This document shows positions 1-8,418 of a stretch of 64,000 nucleotides of DNA, one piece after another. The position numbers and the translations under genes were made by a program. The notes below the pieces were generated by a model. The model saw only the letters and a list, made by a program, of their open reading frames with translations. It was not told the DNA's origin and did not search any database. Origin of the DNA: an uncultured Bacilli bacterium (lineage in GTDB: Bacteria; Bacillota_I; Bacilli_A; RF39; UBA660); the NCBI GenBank assembly GCA_949425635.1, contig CASPWD010000008.1, positions 46,832 through 110,831 on the forward strand. Direction: 5' to 3'. Each line of letters opens with the position of its first letter. Positions within the stretch are counted from its first letter, which is position 1.

Positions 1-428
1 ATTAAAATAATTATAAATCCTTTATTACTATTTTTTGTATTCTGAGGCATTTGATTTGGATTCATGCCATTATTTACTGGTGGTACCATATTGCCATAAT
101 TTTGATTCATTGGCATTGATGGTTGGACATTATTATAGTTATTATTAGGATTTTGCATTTGTGTTGGAGCTTCTTGAGGTCCATAATTTTGATTCGTCAT
201 TGGTTGTACTGGCACTTGTTGATTCATTACTGGTTGAGTTTGTTGATTAACAACTGGCTCGTTATTCATTGGTTGAGTTGGTGTTTGAACACCATTTACA
301 TATCCTTGATTATTTGTTCCTTGGTTTACTTGATTCGTTATAGGTGTTCCCATATTTACTGGTTCACCACAAACGCGACATATAGGGTCATTTTCATTTA
401 ATAAGTTTCCACATTTTCTACAATTCAT
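1..428 (-). CDS. Zinc-ribbon protein with Q/N/P-rich linker (3' end outside window)
   Basis: Partial gene whose C-terminus lies beyond the window start. It begins at the ATG complementary to 426..428, preceded by GAGAGGAAT. The protein starts MNCRKCGNLLNEND, followed by CRVCGEP. These two CxxC knuckles form a treble-clef zinc ribbon within about 25 residues. About 100 residues of Asn/Gln/Pro/Met-rich low-complexity sequence follow. The last visible residues turn hydrophobic (KGFIIIL), which suggests a membrane segment as in its neighbour. Function is unknown. Zinc-ribbon plus membrane-segment proteins of this type are common in Firmicutes. The gene lies directly downstream of the clostripain-like gene, 14 bp away, so they are probably cotranscribed. 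Confidence 0.75.
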   Translation of the reverse strand, partial: MNCRKCGNLLNENDPICRVCGEPVNMGTPITNQVNQGTNNQGYVNGVQTPTQPMNNEPVVNQQTQPVMNQQVPVQPMTNQNYGPQEAPTQMQNPNNNYNNVQPSMPMNQNYGNMVPPVNNGMNPNQMPQNTKNSNKGFIIIL

Positions 429-442
429 TTTTTTTATTCCTC

Positions 443-2608
443 TCAATCTATCTTTATTAAATTTGAATAATATTTATTATTTGTGATATCTGTTACTTGA
501 AATAAGCAGTAGAATTCACCACTGTCTAAGTTAGTAGTAACAAATTCATATTCGTTATCTTTTAGGTTTATAGAGAACAGATGCTTTGTATCCGTTCCTA
601 TCCAATTTTCGTTATATTTACCTGATTCATCTAGAATTTTATAACGATAATTAGTAAATTCAGCAATTGTGTAATCGTTTATACTATATATAGTTCCATA
701 GGCGATTTCTTTCCCTGTCGGGATTACTTGTGAGATAAATAGTTTATTATTTTCGTCGTACGACAAATATATTTTGGCTGAATCAAACTTCCATTCATCG
801 GTACCAAAAGCTACATCTGAATTATGAATAACGGCAATTGTTTCATAAACATTCTTGGTACTATCATTGTTATTTTTTACAACTTGTAAATAAGCTTCAG
901 AATTATCTTTTTTATCTATTACTTTTACTATTGTATCATTTATGTTCGTTGTTAGAGTATTACCATTTAAAGAGGCATTTGTATTAGTATAGATAGGCAT
1001 GTAAGTATTGTCTTCCATCTTTTCAAAGATAATATATGATGCATTGGCATAGTTTTTTGCTTGGTCATCTGTTAAAGTAAGTGAAAATTCTTTCTTACTC
1101 ATTGTTGTTTCATTCGCTGATATTTTATAATCAACAGCAAATACGCTTGGATTACTTTGAAGTTGAGCAAATGATTTTATGAAATCGTTATATTCACTAC
1201 TAAATTCTAGTTTTTTGTAGACATCTAAGAATGTTACTTTCGCGCCTTCTTCCCCATTAAATGGGAAGTATACTGATAAACCATGAGATTCTTTATTATT
1301 ACTCCAATTATATTTTACCATTTTGTCTATTGTTTTTAAAAGTTTATCGGCGTTGGATGATTCGCTTTTTAAGTTATCCACTAAAGTATATAAGTCGACG
1401 GTATCGTATGAACTTATATTGGATGACTCTAGTGCGTATTGGTATAAGTTACTACGAACTCGAGCTATTTTTCGGTAATCTTCTTCAACATCTATATCAG
1501 AAATAAATGCTTTTAAGTCTCTTTTTAAATCATCTATTAAACTTAGGTCGACGATCGAATACGTTGAAACTATACTTTCATGTGGATCTAGTTCGTTCAT
1601 TTGTTTTTTATATGAAGATATAAATTTTTTACCAAACTCGATTCCATCATCTTCTGATTTGATATCATTTAAGAAACTTAAGACGTTTGTAAATCCTGAG
1701 CCAAAAGTGATTTCCTCAGATGCTATCATGTACTCAGCGTATGGAGCAAAAACATTGGCTACTTCAATCGTTCCGTTTAAGCATGTTCTAAAAAGAATAG
1801 TGTCTAGTTTATTTTTTTCATTAAACTTACTTTCAGAAAGAGCTTTACTCATTTCAGCTAGTGAAAGGTTATCATTAGTAAAATCATCATACATTGCTCC
1901 ATCGATTGCGCCACCATGATTATACATAATAAGATTGTAACGATCTGCTTGGTAATTCTCATATCCATAATCTAAGAATTCTTTTAATACTTCATAGTCT
2001 CCCATATTTTGAGAGTCATAGCTTTCTAGTTTTTCAAAGCCGTCTTCTTTTAGAATATAAATAGCATTTTCATCATTTTTAACAAAGTTGTGCCATTTTT
2101 TTGTACCACCTGTATATATTAAGACATTTGTTTTTTCTAAGTCTATTTTAGAAGGGGTTATTGCATTTAGGTCTGCTGTTACAATGGCACTGTCACTTTC
2201 TAAGTTACTACCTACAATATACATCATAATAGTTCTTGAACCATCGTTTGGTCGTGGCGGTCCATCTTGCTCCTGGCCCTTTTCTTTAAATAATATTATG
2301 CATATCGTTCCAAGGAGAAGAACTATTATAATTAATAATATTATAATAATGTATTTTTTTTGATGAGATAAGTTAGAACCAGCATTCCCTACATTTGAAT
2401 TTGGAATGTTGTTAATATTCTGAGCTTGAAAATCTATATTCTGATTATTCCAACTAATAGAATTATTTGGAAGTGGTGCTTGGTTTTGAATTGGGGCTGA
2501 ACTTACCATATTATTTTGATATGGTTGAGGAATTAATTCTGTATTTCCACAATTCTGACAATATGTATCACCTTCTCTAGTGATATTTCCACATTTACTA
2601 CAATACAT
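443..2608 (-). CDS. Zinc-ribbon, membrane-anchored clostripain family (C11) cysteine protease
   Basis: A 721-residue protein with a CSKCGN...CQNCGN zinc ribbon (residues 1-22), an Asn/Gln/Pro-rich linker, one membrane segment (about 85-108), then a large extracellular domain. That domain begins GSRTIMMYIVGSNLES, typical of clostripain (peptidase C11). The family His lies in YNLIMYNHGGA and the family Cys in ILFRTCLNG. The usual D-x-C context is R-T-C here. The C-terminal part is probably beta-rich. I chose the ATG at 2606..2608; the codon before it is TTG. An extended -10 lies about 35 bp upstream, just past the ftsZ terminator. Family assignment is good; substrate is unknown. The cytoplasmic zinc ribbon joined to an external protease is unusual. 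Confidence 0.8.
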   Translation of the reverse strand: MYCSKCGNITREGDTYCQNCGNTELIPQPYQNNMVSSAPIQNQAPLPNNSISWNNQNIDFQAQNINNIPNSNVGNAGSNLSHQKKYIIIILLIIIVLLLGTICIILFKEKGQEQDGPPRPNDGSRTIMMYIVGSNLESDSAIVTADLNAITPSKIDLEKTNVLIYTGGTKKWHNFVKNDENAIYILKEDGFEKLESYDSQNMGDYEVLKEFLDYGYENYQADRYNLIMYNHGGAIDGAMYDDFTNDNLSLAEMSKALSESKFNEKNKLDTILFRTCLNGTIEVANVFAPYAEYMIASEEITFGSGFTNVLSFLNDIKSEDDGIEFGKKFISSYKKQMNELDPHESIVSTYSIVDLSLIDDLKRDLKAFISDIDVEEDYRKIARVRSNLYQYALESSNISSYDTVDLYTLVDNLKSESSNADKLLKTIDKMVKYNWSNNKESHGLSVYFPFNGEEGAKVTFLDVYKKLEFSSEYNDFIKSFAQLQSNPSVFAVDYKISANETTMSKKEFSLTLTDDQAKNYANASYIIFEKMEDNTYMPIYTNTNASLNGNTLTTNINDTIVKVIDKKDNSEAYLQVVKNNNDSTKNVYETIAVIHNSDVAFGTDEWKFDSAKIYLSYDENNKLFISQVIPTGKEIAYGTIYSINDYTIAEFTNYRYKILDESGKYNENWIGTDTKHLFSINLKDNEYEFVTTNLDSGEFYCLFQVTDITNNKYYSNLIKID

Positions 2609-2641
2609 CAAATCACACTCTCTTTATTCTTACTATATTAA

Positions 2642-2650
2642 ATTATACCA
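2642..2650 (-). promoter_or_regulatory. Extended -10 promoter for the C11 protease gene
   Basis: Minus strand reads TGGTATAAT (TG-n-TATAAT). No good -35 is visible because the T-tract of the ftsZ terminator occupies that position. It lies about 35 nt upstream of the start codon. Confidence 0.55.
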
Positions 2651-2667
2651 TATATTTTCATTTTGCG

Positions 2668-2695
2668 AAAAAAAAGAACAACTTTTAAAAGTCGT
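2668..2695 (-). terminator. Intrinsic terminator of ftsZ
   Basis: The minus strand has ACGACTT-TTAA-AAGTTGT, with one G-U pair, followed by eight T. It overlaps the ftsZ stop codon. It separates the division genes from the downstream protease gene. Confidence 0.8.
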
Positions 2696-3764
2696 CTCTA
2701 TTTCTTAAGAATGGTGGGATGTCAACATTATCAAAATCATCGTCATCGTCATTCATAAAAGATGTATTTGATGGTAGTTGGATATCGTTATCTAATCCTC
2801 CACCAATTTGTTCTCTAGCATCATCGAAACCTGTTGCAATAACTGTTACGATTACTTCATCATTTAAATTTTCATTAATAACTGCACCGAAAATTGTATT
2901 GATATCTGTATTTGCAGCATTTCTTACTACTTCGGCAGCGTCTTCTGCTTCAAATAATGTTAAACTATTTCCACCTGTGATATTAATTATTGCATCCGTA
3001 GCTCCATCAATTGTTGTTTCAAGTAATGGAGATGCAACGGCTTGTTTAGCAGCTTCGATAGCTCTATCTTCACCAACACCTATACCAATACCAATAATGG
3101 CATTTCCTCTATTTTGCATTACTGCTTTAACATCAGCAAAGTCTAGATTTACTAAACCTGATACAGCAATTAAATCTGATATTGATTGAACACCACGGCG
3201 TAAAACGTTATCTACTTCTTTAAATGCTTCAACAATTGGAGTCGTTCTATCAATCATATCTCTTAAACGATCATTTGGAATAACGATAATTGTATCAACA
3301 TGTTTCTTTAATTCTTCAAGTCCAACTTCAGCTTGTTCCATTCTCTTACGACCTTCAAATTTGAATGGCTTAGTAACTATAGCAACAGTTAATGCTCCTT
3401 GTTCTTGAGCTATTTCAGCAACAATAGGTGCAGCACCAGTTCCTGTTCCTCCACCTAAACCACATGTTACAAATATCATATCTGCTCCAGCTAGAGCTTC
3501 TTCTATTTCTTTTTTACTTTCAAGAGCAGCTTCACGTCCTACTTCTGGATTTGCTCCAGCTCCTAGACCTTCTGTAATATTTTTTCCTATTTGTAATTTT
3601 GTCTCTGCATTACTTACATTTAAAACTTGTAAATCTGTATTAGCAACGATGAAGTCAACTCCACCTACACCAGATTCAATCATTCTATTAACAGCGTTGC
3701 AGCCTCCGCCACCAACACCAATAACCTTTATTTTAGCAATTTGATCTCTTTCTAAATCATGCAT
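2685..3764 (-). CDS. ftsZ: Cell division protein FtsZ
   Basis: Tubulin-like GTPase that polymerises into the Z ring at midcell. The 359-residue protein has the N-terminal [17 protein letters not shown], the T4 signature [10 protein letters not shown] (about residues 105-114), T7-loop residues [11 protein letters not shown], and the conserved C-terminal peptide DIPPFLRNR that binds FtsA. An acidic D/N-rich linker precedes that tail. The start ATG at 3762..3764 follows ATAGGAGGATTT. It sits 15 bp downstream of ftsA in one unit. The length is slightly below the roughly 380 residues of Bacillus FtsZ because the linker is short. Confidence 0.98.
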   Translation of the reverse strand: MHDLERDQIAKIKVIGVGGGGCNAVNRMIESGVGGVDFIVANTDLQVLNVSNAETKLQIGKNITEGLGAGANPEVGREAALESKKEIEEALAGADMIFVTCGLGGGTGTGAAPIVAEIAQEQGALTVAIVTKPFKFEGRKRMEQAEVGLEELKKHVDTIIVIPNDRLRDMIDRTTPIVEAFKEVDNVLRRGVQSISDLIAVSGLVNLDFADVKAVMQNRGNAIIGIGIGVGEDRAIEAAKQAVASPLLETTIDGATDAIINITGGNSLTLFEAEDAAEVVRNAANTDINTIFGAVINENLNDEVIVTVIATGFDDAREQIGGGLDNDIQLPSNTSFMNDDDDDFDNVDIPPFLRNRDDF

Positions 3765-3779
3765 TTTGAAATCCTCCTA

Positions 3780-5018
3780 TCAACCATTAAAAATATACCC
3801 GAACAACTTTCCTATAACACTATCCTGTTGTTCCCCAAAATTAGCACCACTCAACGCCTGTTGTTCTTCTATTGAAAATATCGAATAGTCTTTATCTTTT
3901 AGTCCTGCATTATACGCATAAAATTTTAGTAAGCCTAGACATGAACTATATTTATTGTTACGAACTCCTATTTCTCTAATATTACCTATTGTAACATCAT
4001 TTCCATAAACTTCTTGTAAAACAAGATTAAAGTCCTTAATTTCTGTTAAGCCTCCTGTAAATATTATATAACTTATTTCTTTTTTTGTTAAGTGGTTTAT
4101 CTCTTTCTTGCTTAAATTAAGTATCTCTAGCATCCTACTCATAACTATTTCACTAATTTCAAATTGGTTAATTTTAACATTAACAGAAGATTTATTTAAT
4201 ACTTCAACAGTATCACTAGCTTGAGCCATGTTTTTATGAGCTAATGTAAATTCTTCTTTTAACTTTTTGGCTTTATTAATTGGTATTTTATAAATGAATG
4301 AGATATCATTATCTATATTCTTACCACCTAATAAAGTAACCCCTGTATTAGTTAAGACCCCTTTATTGAATACTGACATTGTTGTTGTTTCATCGCCTAA
4401 GTTTATAACAACTCCAACTTTTTTATCTAACTCTTTATTCTTAAATTCGAAATAATCGCCAATAGATGATAAAGTAATATCTAAAACATCTACACCAAGT
4501 CTTTCTAAACACGCTAGAATTGGATAGATATTTTTTTTAGGTGTTGATACCATTACTCCTCTTACTGATAAAACTTTGGATGTAAGACCTTTGGGATCTT
4601 TTACAACACGATCATCATCTAATGAAAAGCTTGTTGGCATCATCGAAATATATTCTAATTCATTACTTTTTTTACTTTTTATAGCCTTTTGAAGGACACG
4701 AATAACATCTTTTCCCTCAATTAAGTTACCTTCATTTGTAATAGCAACAGAACCTGTTACTACTTGAAATTCCGCATTAAGAGCTGGAACAGCAACAATT
4801 ATTTGGCGTATTTTTAAGCCGATTACCTCTTCGCATTTTTGTATAACATCTTGTAATGGTTCAAGTAAAAAGTTTGGTTCTTCGACTATACCATTTTTTA
4901 CTCCTTTAGATGGAGTTTCAGCTGCAGCTAGTATATTAAGTTTTTTTCGTACCATTTCACCGACTACACATTTAATTGTGTCGGTTCCAACATCTAGACA
5001 AGCCATTATCTTTCGCAT
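3780..5018 (-). CDS. ftsA: Cell division protein FtsA
   Basis: Actin-like ATPase that tethers FtsZ to the membrane. The 412-residue protein begins MRKIMACLDVGTDTIKCVVGE, a phosphate-1 motif of the actin fold. It has VGVVINLGDETTTMSVF (phosphate 2) and IIFTGGLTEI (adenosine motif). The C-terminus VIGKLFGYIFNG is a short amphipathic membrane-targeting helix typical of FtsA. I prefer ATG 5016..5018 because GGAGTGGTGAAG upstream is the ribosome site; the in-frame GTG codons fall inside it. It is the first gene of the ftsA-ftsZ unit. The sequence is divergent, but gene order and C-terminus support FtsA. Confidence 0.93.
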   Translation of the reverse strand: MRKIMACLDVGTDTIKCVVGEMVRKKLNILAAAETPSKGVKNGIVEEPNFLLEPLQDVIQKCEEVIGLKIRQIIVAVPALNAEFQVVTGSVAITNEGNLIEGKDVIRVLQKAIKSKKSNELEYISMMPTSFSLDDDRVVKDPKGLTSKVLSVRGVMVSTPKKNIYPILACLERLGVDVLDITLSSIGDYFEFKNKELDKKVGVVINLGDETTTMSVFNKGVLTNTGVTLLGGKNIDNDISFIYKIPINKAKKLKEEFTLAHKNMAQASDTVEVLNKSSVNVKINQFEISEIVMSRMLEILNLSKKEINHLTKKEISYIIFTGGLTEIKDFNLVLQEVYGNDVTIGNIREIGVRNNKYSSCLGLLKFYAYNAGLKDKDYSIFSIEEQQALSGANFGEQQDSVIGKLFGYIFNG

Positions 5019-5047
5019 CTTCACCACTCCATATTATACTAACTTTA

Positions 5048-5076
5048 ATTATACAAGAAGATACCGAATAAATCAA
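5048..5076 (-). promoter_or_regulatory. Sigma-A promoter of ftsA-ftsZ
   Basis: Minus strand TTGATT, 17 bp spacer, TATAAT. The -10 ends about 30 bp upstream of the ftsA start codon. Confidence 0.8.
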
Positions 5077-5090
5077 CTAAGGATAAAGAA

Positions 5091-5118
5091 AAAAATAGAA
5101 TTTTAATATTCTATTTTT
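5091..5118 (-). terminator. Intrinsic terminator of the repeat-protein gene
   Basis: AAAAATAGAAT pairs with ATTCTATTTTT around the stop codon at 5111. The A-rich and T-rich arms make it potentially bidirectional. Confidence 0.7.
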
Positions 5119-6790
5119 CACTTAAATTGGCTTTATTTTTCTTGATTTTATTATAAATATATAGAATGATAACTCCTACTACTACAACTCCTACAATAGT
5201 AAGAATAATTATATTTTTATACTTCGAAGAGGATTCTTCAACTAAATTTTCTTCAATCTTTTCCCATTTAGCATATAGATTTGTTGTTAGCTCATCAGAA
5301 TCTAATTCGTTATCAAATATAGCATCCGATATCTCATCATAATATTCTATTTTGTGAGTATAATTTTCGTCTATATACCAGCCCACAAAATTGTATCCTT
5401 CTTTTTCAGGTATTGGTAGTTTGTTATCTTCATTTTTTTGTTCATAAACGACAACTTCTTCATTTTCATTATCAATAAATCTAATAGTTACCTTATTATA
5501 TTCAGCATAACGATAATATCTTGCATAAAGTGTGGCTTTTGAAGTGTTTTTACTGCAGCCATTTTCATCTATATCTTGTACAGAGTTAAGTTTGCTTAGA
5601 TTAGAAGAAGTAGATGAGTCAATTTCAACAATATTAATGAATTCTGGTTCTGCATACCAACCAGCAAAAACGTATCCTGCTTTAGAAGGAATTGGTAGTT
5701 TTACTTTTTCTTCACTACATGTTGGACATATGGATAATTTATCAACAGCTGTTCCACCATTTGTATTAAAAGATATTTCAATAATGCCACCTGTTATCTT
5801 AGGACAACTTTCTTTTTCCCATTTGGCATAAACTGTAGTATGTGAATTATTAGTTGGGCATTGTTTAGCGTTATCATAATATTCTAAAATTGTTTCTAAT
5901 TTACTCAAGTCACTAGAATGTGTAGTTGTTATATTTAATTTCTTAGTTAAAGCTTTATCAGCATACCAGCCTTTAAAGACATACCCAGCTCGTGCAGGAG
6001 TTGGAAGTTTAAGTGATTCTTCACTACAAACTGTACAATAAGAAATTGCATCTATTTTGTCTCCACCATTTGATTCGAAATAAATTGTCTTGCTACCGCC
6101 AGAGATTATTGGGCAATCTGTTTGATTTTTTTCCCATTTAGCATAAAGAGTTCCATATGAACTATTAGTAGGACAAGTTTTTTCTGCATCATAATATTCT
6201 TGTTCGAAATTTGCATCACTAATTTTAGAAGCTCTTTTAGTTAAAGCTTTATCACTATACCATCCTACAAAACTATAGCCGCTTCTGGTTGGTCTTGGAA
6301 GTTCTGATTCTGGTGAAGGAGTACACGTTGTACATTCTGATATTTCATTTATTTTACTGCCACCATTTGTTTCAAAATAAACTGTTCTACTACCACCAAT
6401 TGCTCTCATGCAAGTCCATTTAGCATAAATTGTAGTGGTATAATCAACACCTTCTTCTTTCAAATCAAATTGGTCTAATGACGGAGTTGTATTATCTATA
6501 CTAACAGGTCTTGTTAACTTTGAATCAGCATACCATCCTTCTAAGAAAAAACCATTTTTATAGACTTCTGGAAGATTTAGTTTTTCAGAATTACTACTAT
6601 TATAAGGTAGATATAAATCTCCTTCTATTAAATAATTACTATTTTCACTTAATATTTTACCGCCATTTAATTCTAAATTAATAATTAGCTCTGGAGCTTT
6701 AACGGAATATCCAGGATTAATAAAATAATCTGTTAAGAAGAAAGTTAAGAAAAAAACAATTACACTAATATAGATATATTTTCTTTTCAT
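5111..6790 (-). CDS. Surface protein with five Listeria-Bacteroides (InlB B) repeats
   Basis: A 559-residue protein with an N-terminal membrane or signal segment (about residues 6-22). About five tandem modules of roughly 95 residues follow. Each has an NGG strand, a CPTCSEEKVKLPIP-type hinge and a GYVFAGWYAEPEF-type strand; this is the Listeria-Bacteroides (Flg_new) beta-repeat. A C-terminal membrane helix (IIILTIVGVVVVGVIILYIY) ends in a Lys-rich tail. No LPxTG-type motif is seen, so it is probably membrane-anchored rather than sortase-anchored. I prefer ATG 6788..6790 (MKRKYIY), preceded by AGGGTGTG. Paired cysteines in several modules may form disulfides. Role is likely adhesion or cell-surface structure; ligand unknown. 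Confidence 0.8.
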   Translation of the reverse strand: MKRKYIYISVIVFFLTFFLTDYFINPGYSVKAPELIINLELNGGKILSENSNYLIEGDLYLPYNSSNSEKLNLPEVYKNGFFLEGWYADSKLTRPVSIDNTTPSLDQFDLKEEGVDYTTTIYAKWTCMRAIGGSRTVYFETNGGSKINEISECTTCTPSPESELPRPTRSGYSFVGWYSDKALTKRASKISDANFEQEYYDAEKTCPTNSSYGTLYAKWEKNQTDCPIISGGSKTIYFESNGGDKIDAISYCTVCSEESLKLPTPARAGYVFKGWYADKALTKKLNITTTHSSDLSKLETILEYYDNAKQCPTNNSHTTVYAKWEKESCPKITGGIIEISFNTNGGTAVDKLSICPTCSEEKVKLPIPSKAGYVFAGWYAEPEFINIVEIDSSTSSNLSKLNSVQDIDENGCSKNTSKATLYARYYRYAEYNKVTIRFIDNENEEVVVYEQKNEDNKLPIPEKEGYNFVGWYIDENYTHKIEYYDEISDAIFDNELDSDELTTNLYAKWEKIEENLVEESSSKYKNIIILTIVGVVVVGVIILYIYNKIKKNKANLSEK

Positions 6791-6813
6791 AGTACACACC
6801 CTATTCTGTACTA

Positions 6814-6842
6814 AAGATAGCATAATCGTTCCTTTTTTTCAA
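6814..6842 (-). promoter_or_regulatory. Promoter of the repeat-protein gene
   Basis: Minus strand TTGAAA, 17 bp, TATCTT, with a TGC extended -10. It lies about 24 bp upstream of the chosen ATG. Confidence 0.65.
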
Positions 6843-6853
6843 CATAATAACAA

Positions 6854-6882
6854 TAAAAAAAGTAATCAAATTAATGATTACT
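6854..6882 (-). terminator. Terminator of the infC-rpmI-rplT operon
   Basis: Minus strand AGTAATCA-TTAATT-TGATTACT followed by a run of T. The 5' arm overlaps the rplT stop codon. Confidence 0.85.
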
Positions 6883-7414
6883 TAATAGCTGCTAACAATT
6901 CAGCTTTTTTCATTGAAGTGTATCCTTCAACACCTTGTTCTTTTGCAACTTCTTTAAGTTCAGCAACAGTCATTTTAGAATAATCTTTTGCTTCAGTAGT
7001 TTTAGCTTCTACTTTTGCTTCTTTCGTTTCTACTTTAGCTGCTTTTGGAGCAGTTTTTCCTTCTAATGCAGCCTTAGCAGTAGCAACTAATGCAGTAAAT
7101 GCAGCAGGTTCTTCAATAGCGATTGCACTTAACATCTTTCTATTTACTTCAATACCAGCTTTATTTAATCCGTTAATAAATTTAGAATAACTGATTTCAT
7201 TTTCTCTACATGCAGCATTGATTCTTTGAATCCATAATTTTCTGAAGTTTCTCTTATTTTGTTTTCTATCTCTATAAGCATATGCTCCACTATGGAATGT
7301 TTGTTCTTGAGCAGTTTTGTAAAGTCTATGTTTTGAACCAAAATATCCTTTAGCTGCTTTTAAAACTTTTCTTCTTCTATTTTTTGAAACGTTTCCGCCT
7401 TTAACTCTTGTCAT
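6878..7414 (-). CDS. rplT: Ribosomal protein L20 with C-terminal Rho-N/SAP-like extension
   Basis: Large-subunit assembly protein that binds 23S rRNA and, in Firmicutes, represses its own operon through the leader. Residues 1-118 are a normal L20: [33 protein letters not shown] and [17 protein letters not shown]. The protein continues to 178 residues. It has an Ala/Lys/Glu/Thr-rich linker, then [19 protein letters not shown] and [10 protein letters not shown], which resemble the helix-extended-helix of Rho N-terminal or SAP domains. The usual length is about 118. Start ATG follows AAAGGGGAG. It is last in the operon, 20 bp after rpmI. Confidence 0.97.
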   Translation of the reverse strand: MTRVKGGNVSKNRRRKVLKAAKGYFGSKHRLYKTAQEQTFHSGAYAYRDRKQNKRNFRKLWIQRINAACRENEISYSKFINGLNKAGIEVNRKMLSAIAIEEPAAFTALVATAKAALEGKTAPKAAKVETKEAKVEAKTTEAKDYSKMTVAELKEVAKEQGVEGYTSMKKAELLAAIK

Positions 7415-7434
7415 TTCTTACTCCCCTTTCTGTA

Positions 7435-7629
7435 CTAGATAAAGTCTTTTAGACGTCTAGTATCTCCTTTACTAAGAACTCCTTTAGTTCTTCTTTGTCT
7501 TACTGCTTTAGCAGAATCTTTACCAGTTATATGGTTACCATTTGATTTTTTATATACTAATTGACCATTTTTCTTAGCTTTTAGAACTTTACTAGATGCT
7601 TTATGTGTTTTTTGTTTAGCTTTTCCCAT
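7435..7629 (-). CDS. rpmI: Ribosomal protein L35
   Basis: A 64-residue basic ribosomal protein: MGKAKQKTHKASSKVLKAK, then the C-terminal KGDTRRLKDFI. Length matches the family. It is preceded by AAAGAGGAG and lies between infC and rplT in the canonical order. Confidence 0.97.
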   Translation of the reverse strand: MGKAKQKTHKASSKVLKAKKNGQLVYKKSNGNHITGKDSAKAVRQRRTKGVLSKGDTRRLKDFI

Positions 7630-7655
7630 AATTTTCTACTCCTCTTTCTTATTAA

Positions 7656-8183
7656 TTATTTTTTTGGTGCTAATAGCATAATCATAGTACGACCTTCTAA
7701 TTTAGGTTGTGACTCGATTGTAGATACTTCACTTAATTCTTCTGCGAAACGAAGCATAACTTCTTTACCTAATTCAGGGCGATCAATTCTTCTTCCTTTA
7801 AAACGAATAGAAACTTTAATCTTATGTCCTTTTATTAAATATTCGTTAGCATTCTTTTTACGAGTGTTGAAGTCATGAATATCAATATTTGGACTTAATT
7901 GATACTCTTTAACATCTTTATTAGTTTCTCTTTGTTTCTTTTGAGATTCTTTAAGTTTCTTTTGTTTTTCATAACGATATTTGTTGTAGTCCATAATTTT
8001 TCCAACAGCAGGCACTGAATTTCCACTCATTAGTACAAGATCTAATCCAGCATAATTTGCTAATGTTAATGCATCAGCTAATTTTTTAACGCCCATTTGT
8101 TCTCCATTTGGACCGATTACCATTAATTCTGCCACTCTAATTTGATTATTAATTGGCATTTCATTTTTATCCTTTGCTATAAT
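7656..8183 (-). CDS. infC: Translation initiation factor IF-3, non-AUG start
   Basis: IF-3 binds the 30S subunit and discriminates against non-canonical start codons. The body is typical: PINNQIRVAELMVIGPNGEQ, then SGNSVPAVGKIMDYNKYRYE, and DRPELGKEVMLRFAEELSE near the C-terminus. The start is set by the SD GGAGGTG (8187..8193 complement). CTT follows, then ATT (8181..8183) and ATA (8178..8180). ATT gives 175 residues, and AUU is the known IF-3-autoregulated start codon of infC. The first in-frame ATG (MPINNQ) is eight codons further and has only a weak upstream AAAGGA. ATA at 8180 is an alternative. It leads the infC-rpmI-rplT operon. Confidence 0.95.
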   Translation of the reverse strand: MIAKDKNEMPINNQIRVAELMVIGPNGEQMGVKKLADALTLANYAGLDLVLMSGNSVPAVGKIMDYNKYRYEKQKKLKESQKKQRETNKDVKEYQLSPNIDIHDFNTRKKNANEYLIKGHKIKVSIRFKGRRIDRPELGKEVMLRFAEELSEVSTIESQPKLEGRTMIMLLAPKK

Positions 8184-8200
8184 AAGCACCTCCACACAAT

Positions 8201-8335
8201 CAAAAAGGGCGAACATCTAGTATCCACCCTTAAAAACGAAATAAAATTTATATTTTTATTTAGCTCTTAACCTATCGCAACTCACTGCAATCAGGTGGAT
8301 GTGGATACATCGCTTTCTTTTCAATAACAAGTAAG
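8201..8335 (-). promoter_or_regulatory. infC operon leader with attenuator (L20-leader type)
   Basis: The transcript from the promoter at 8337..8365 has about 140 nt before infC. It ends in an intrinsic terminator: GGGTGGATA-CTAGA-TGTTCGCCC (8207..8229) followed by TTTTT. Upstream, GTATCCAC (8302..8309) is exactly complementary to GTGGATAC of the terminator 5' arm, and an adjacent ATCCACC can pair with the same arm. This gives a mutually exclusive antiterminator. Another small hairpin (ATTGCA/TGCGAT) lies between. This matches the known arrangement in which excess L20 causes termination ahead of infC. The L20 identity of the ligand is inferred from the operon. Confidence 0.75.
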
Positions 8336-8336
8336 A

Positions 8337-8365
8337 TTATATACTAGAATCTTTTTCTTGTCAAC
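8337..8365 (-). promoter_or_regulatory. Consensus sigma-A promoter of infC-rpmI-rplT
   Basis: Minus strand TTGACA, 17 bp spacer, TATAAT: both hexamers are perfect matches with optimal spacing. Confidence 0.93.
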
Positions 8366-8418
8366 ATATTCTTCTTTAAATTACGCATTTTCGCCCATAT
8401 TTATGCTAAATTTGCTAA

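Noticed and set aside
123..401. Plus-strand open frame of 92 codons
   Set aside because: It lies opposite the Q/N/P-rich zinc-ribbon gene and reads as His/Leu/Trp/Tyr low complexity with no ribosome site; it is a shadow of the repeated Asn/Gln codons.
2719..3189. Plus-strand open frame of 156 codons
   Set aside because: Entirely antisense to ftsZ; Ser/Ile/Pro-rich shadow with no SD.
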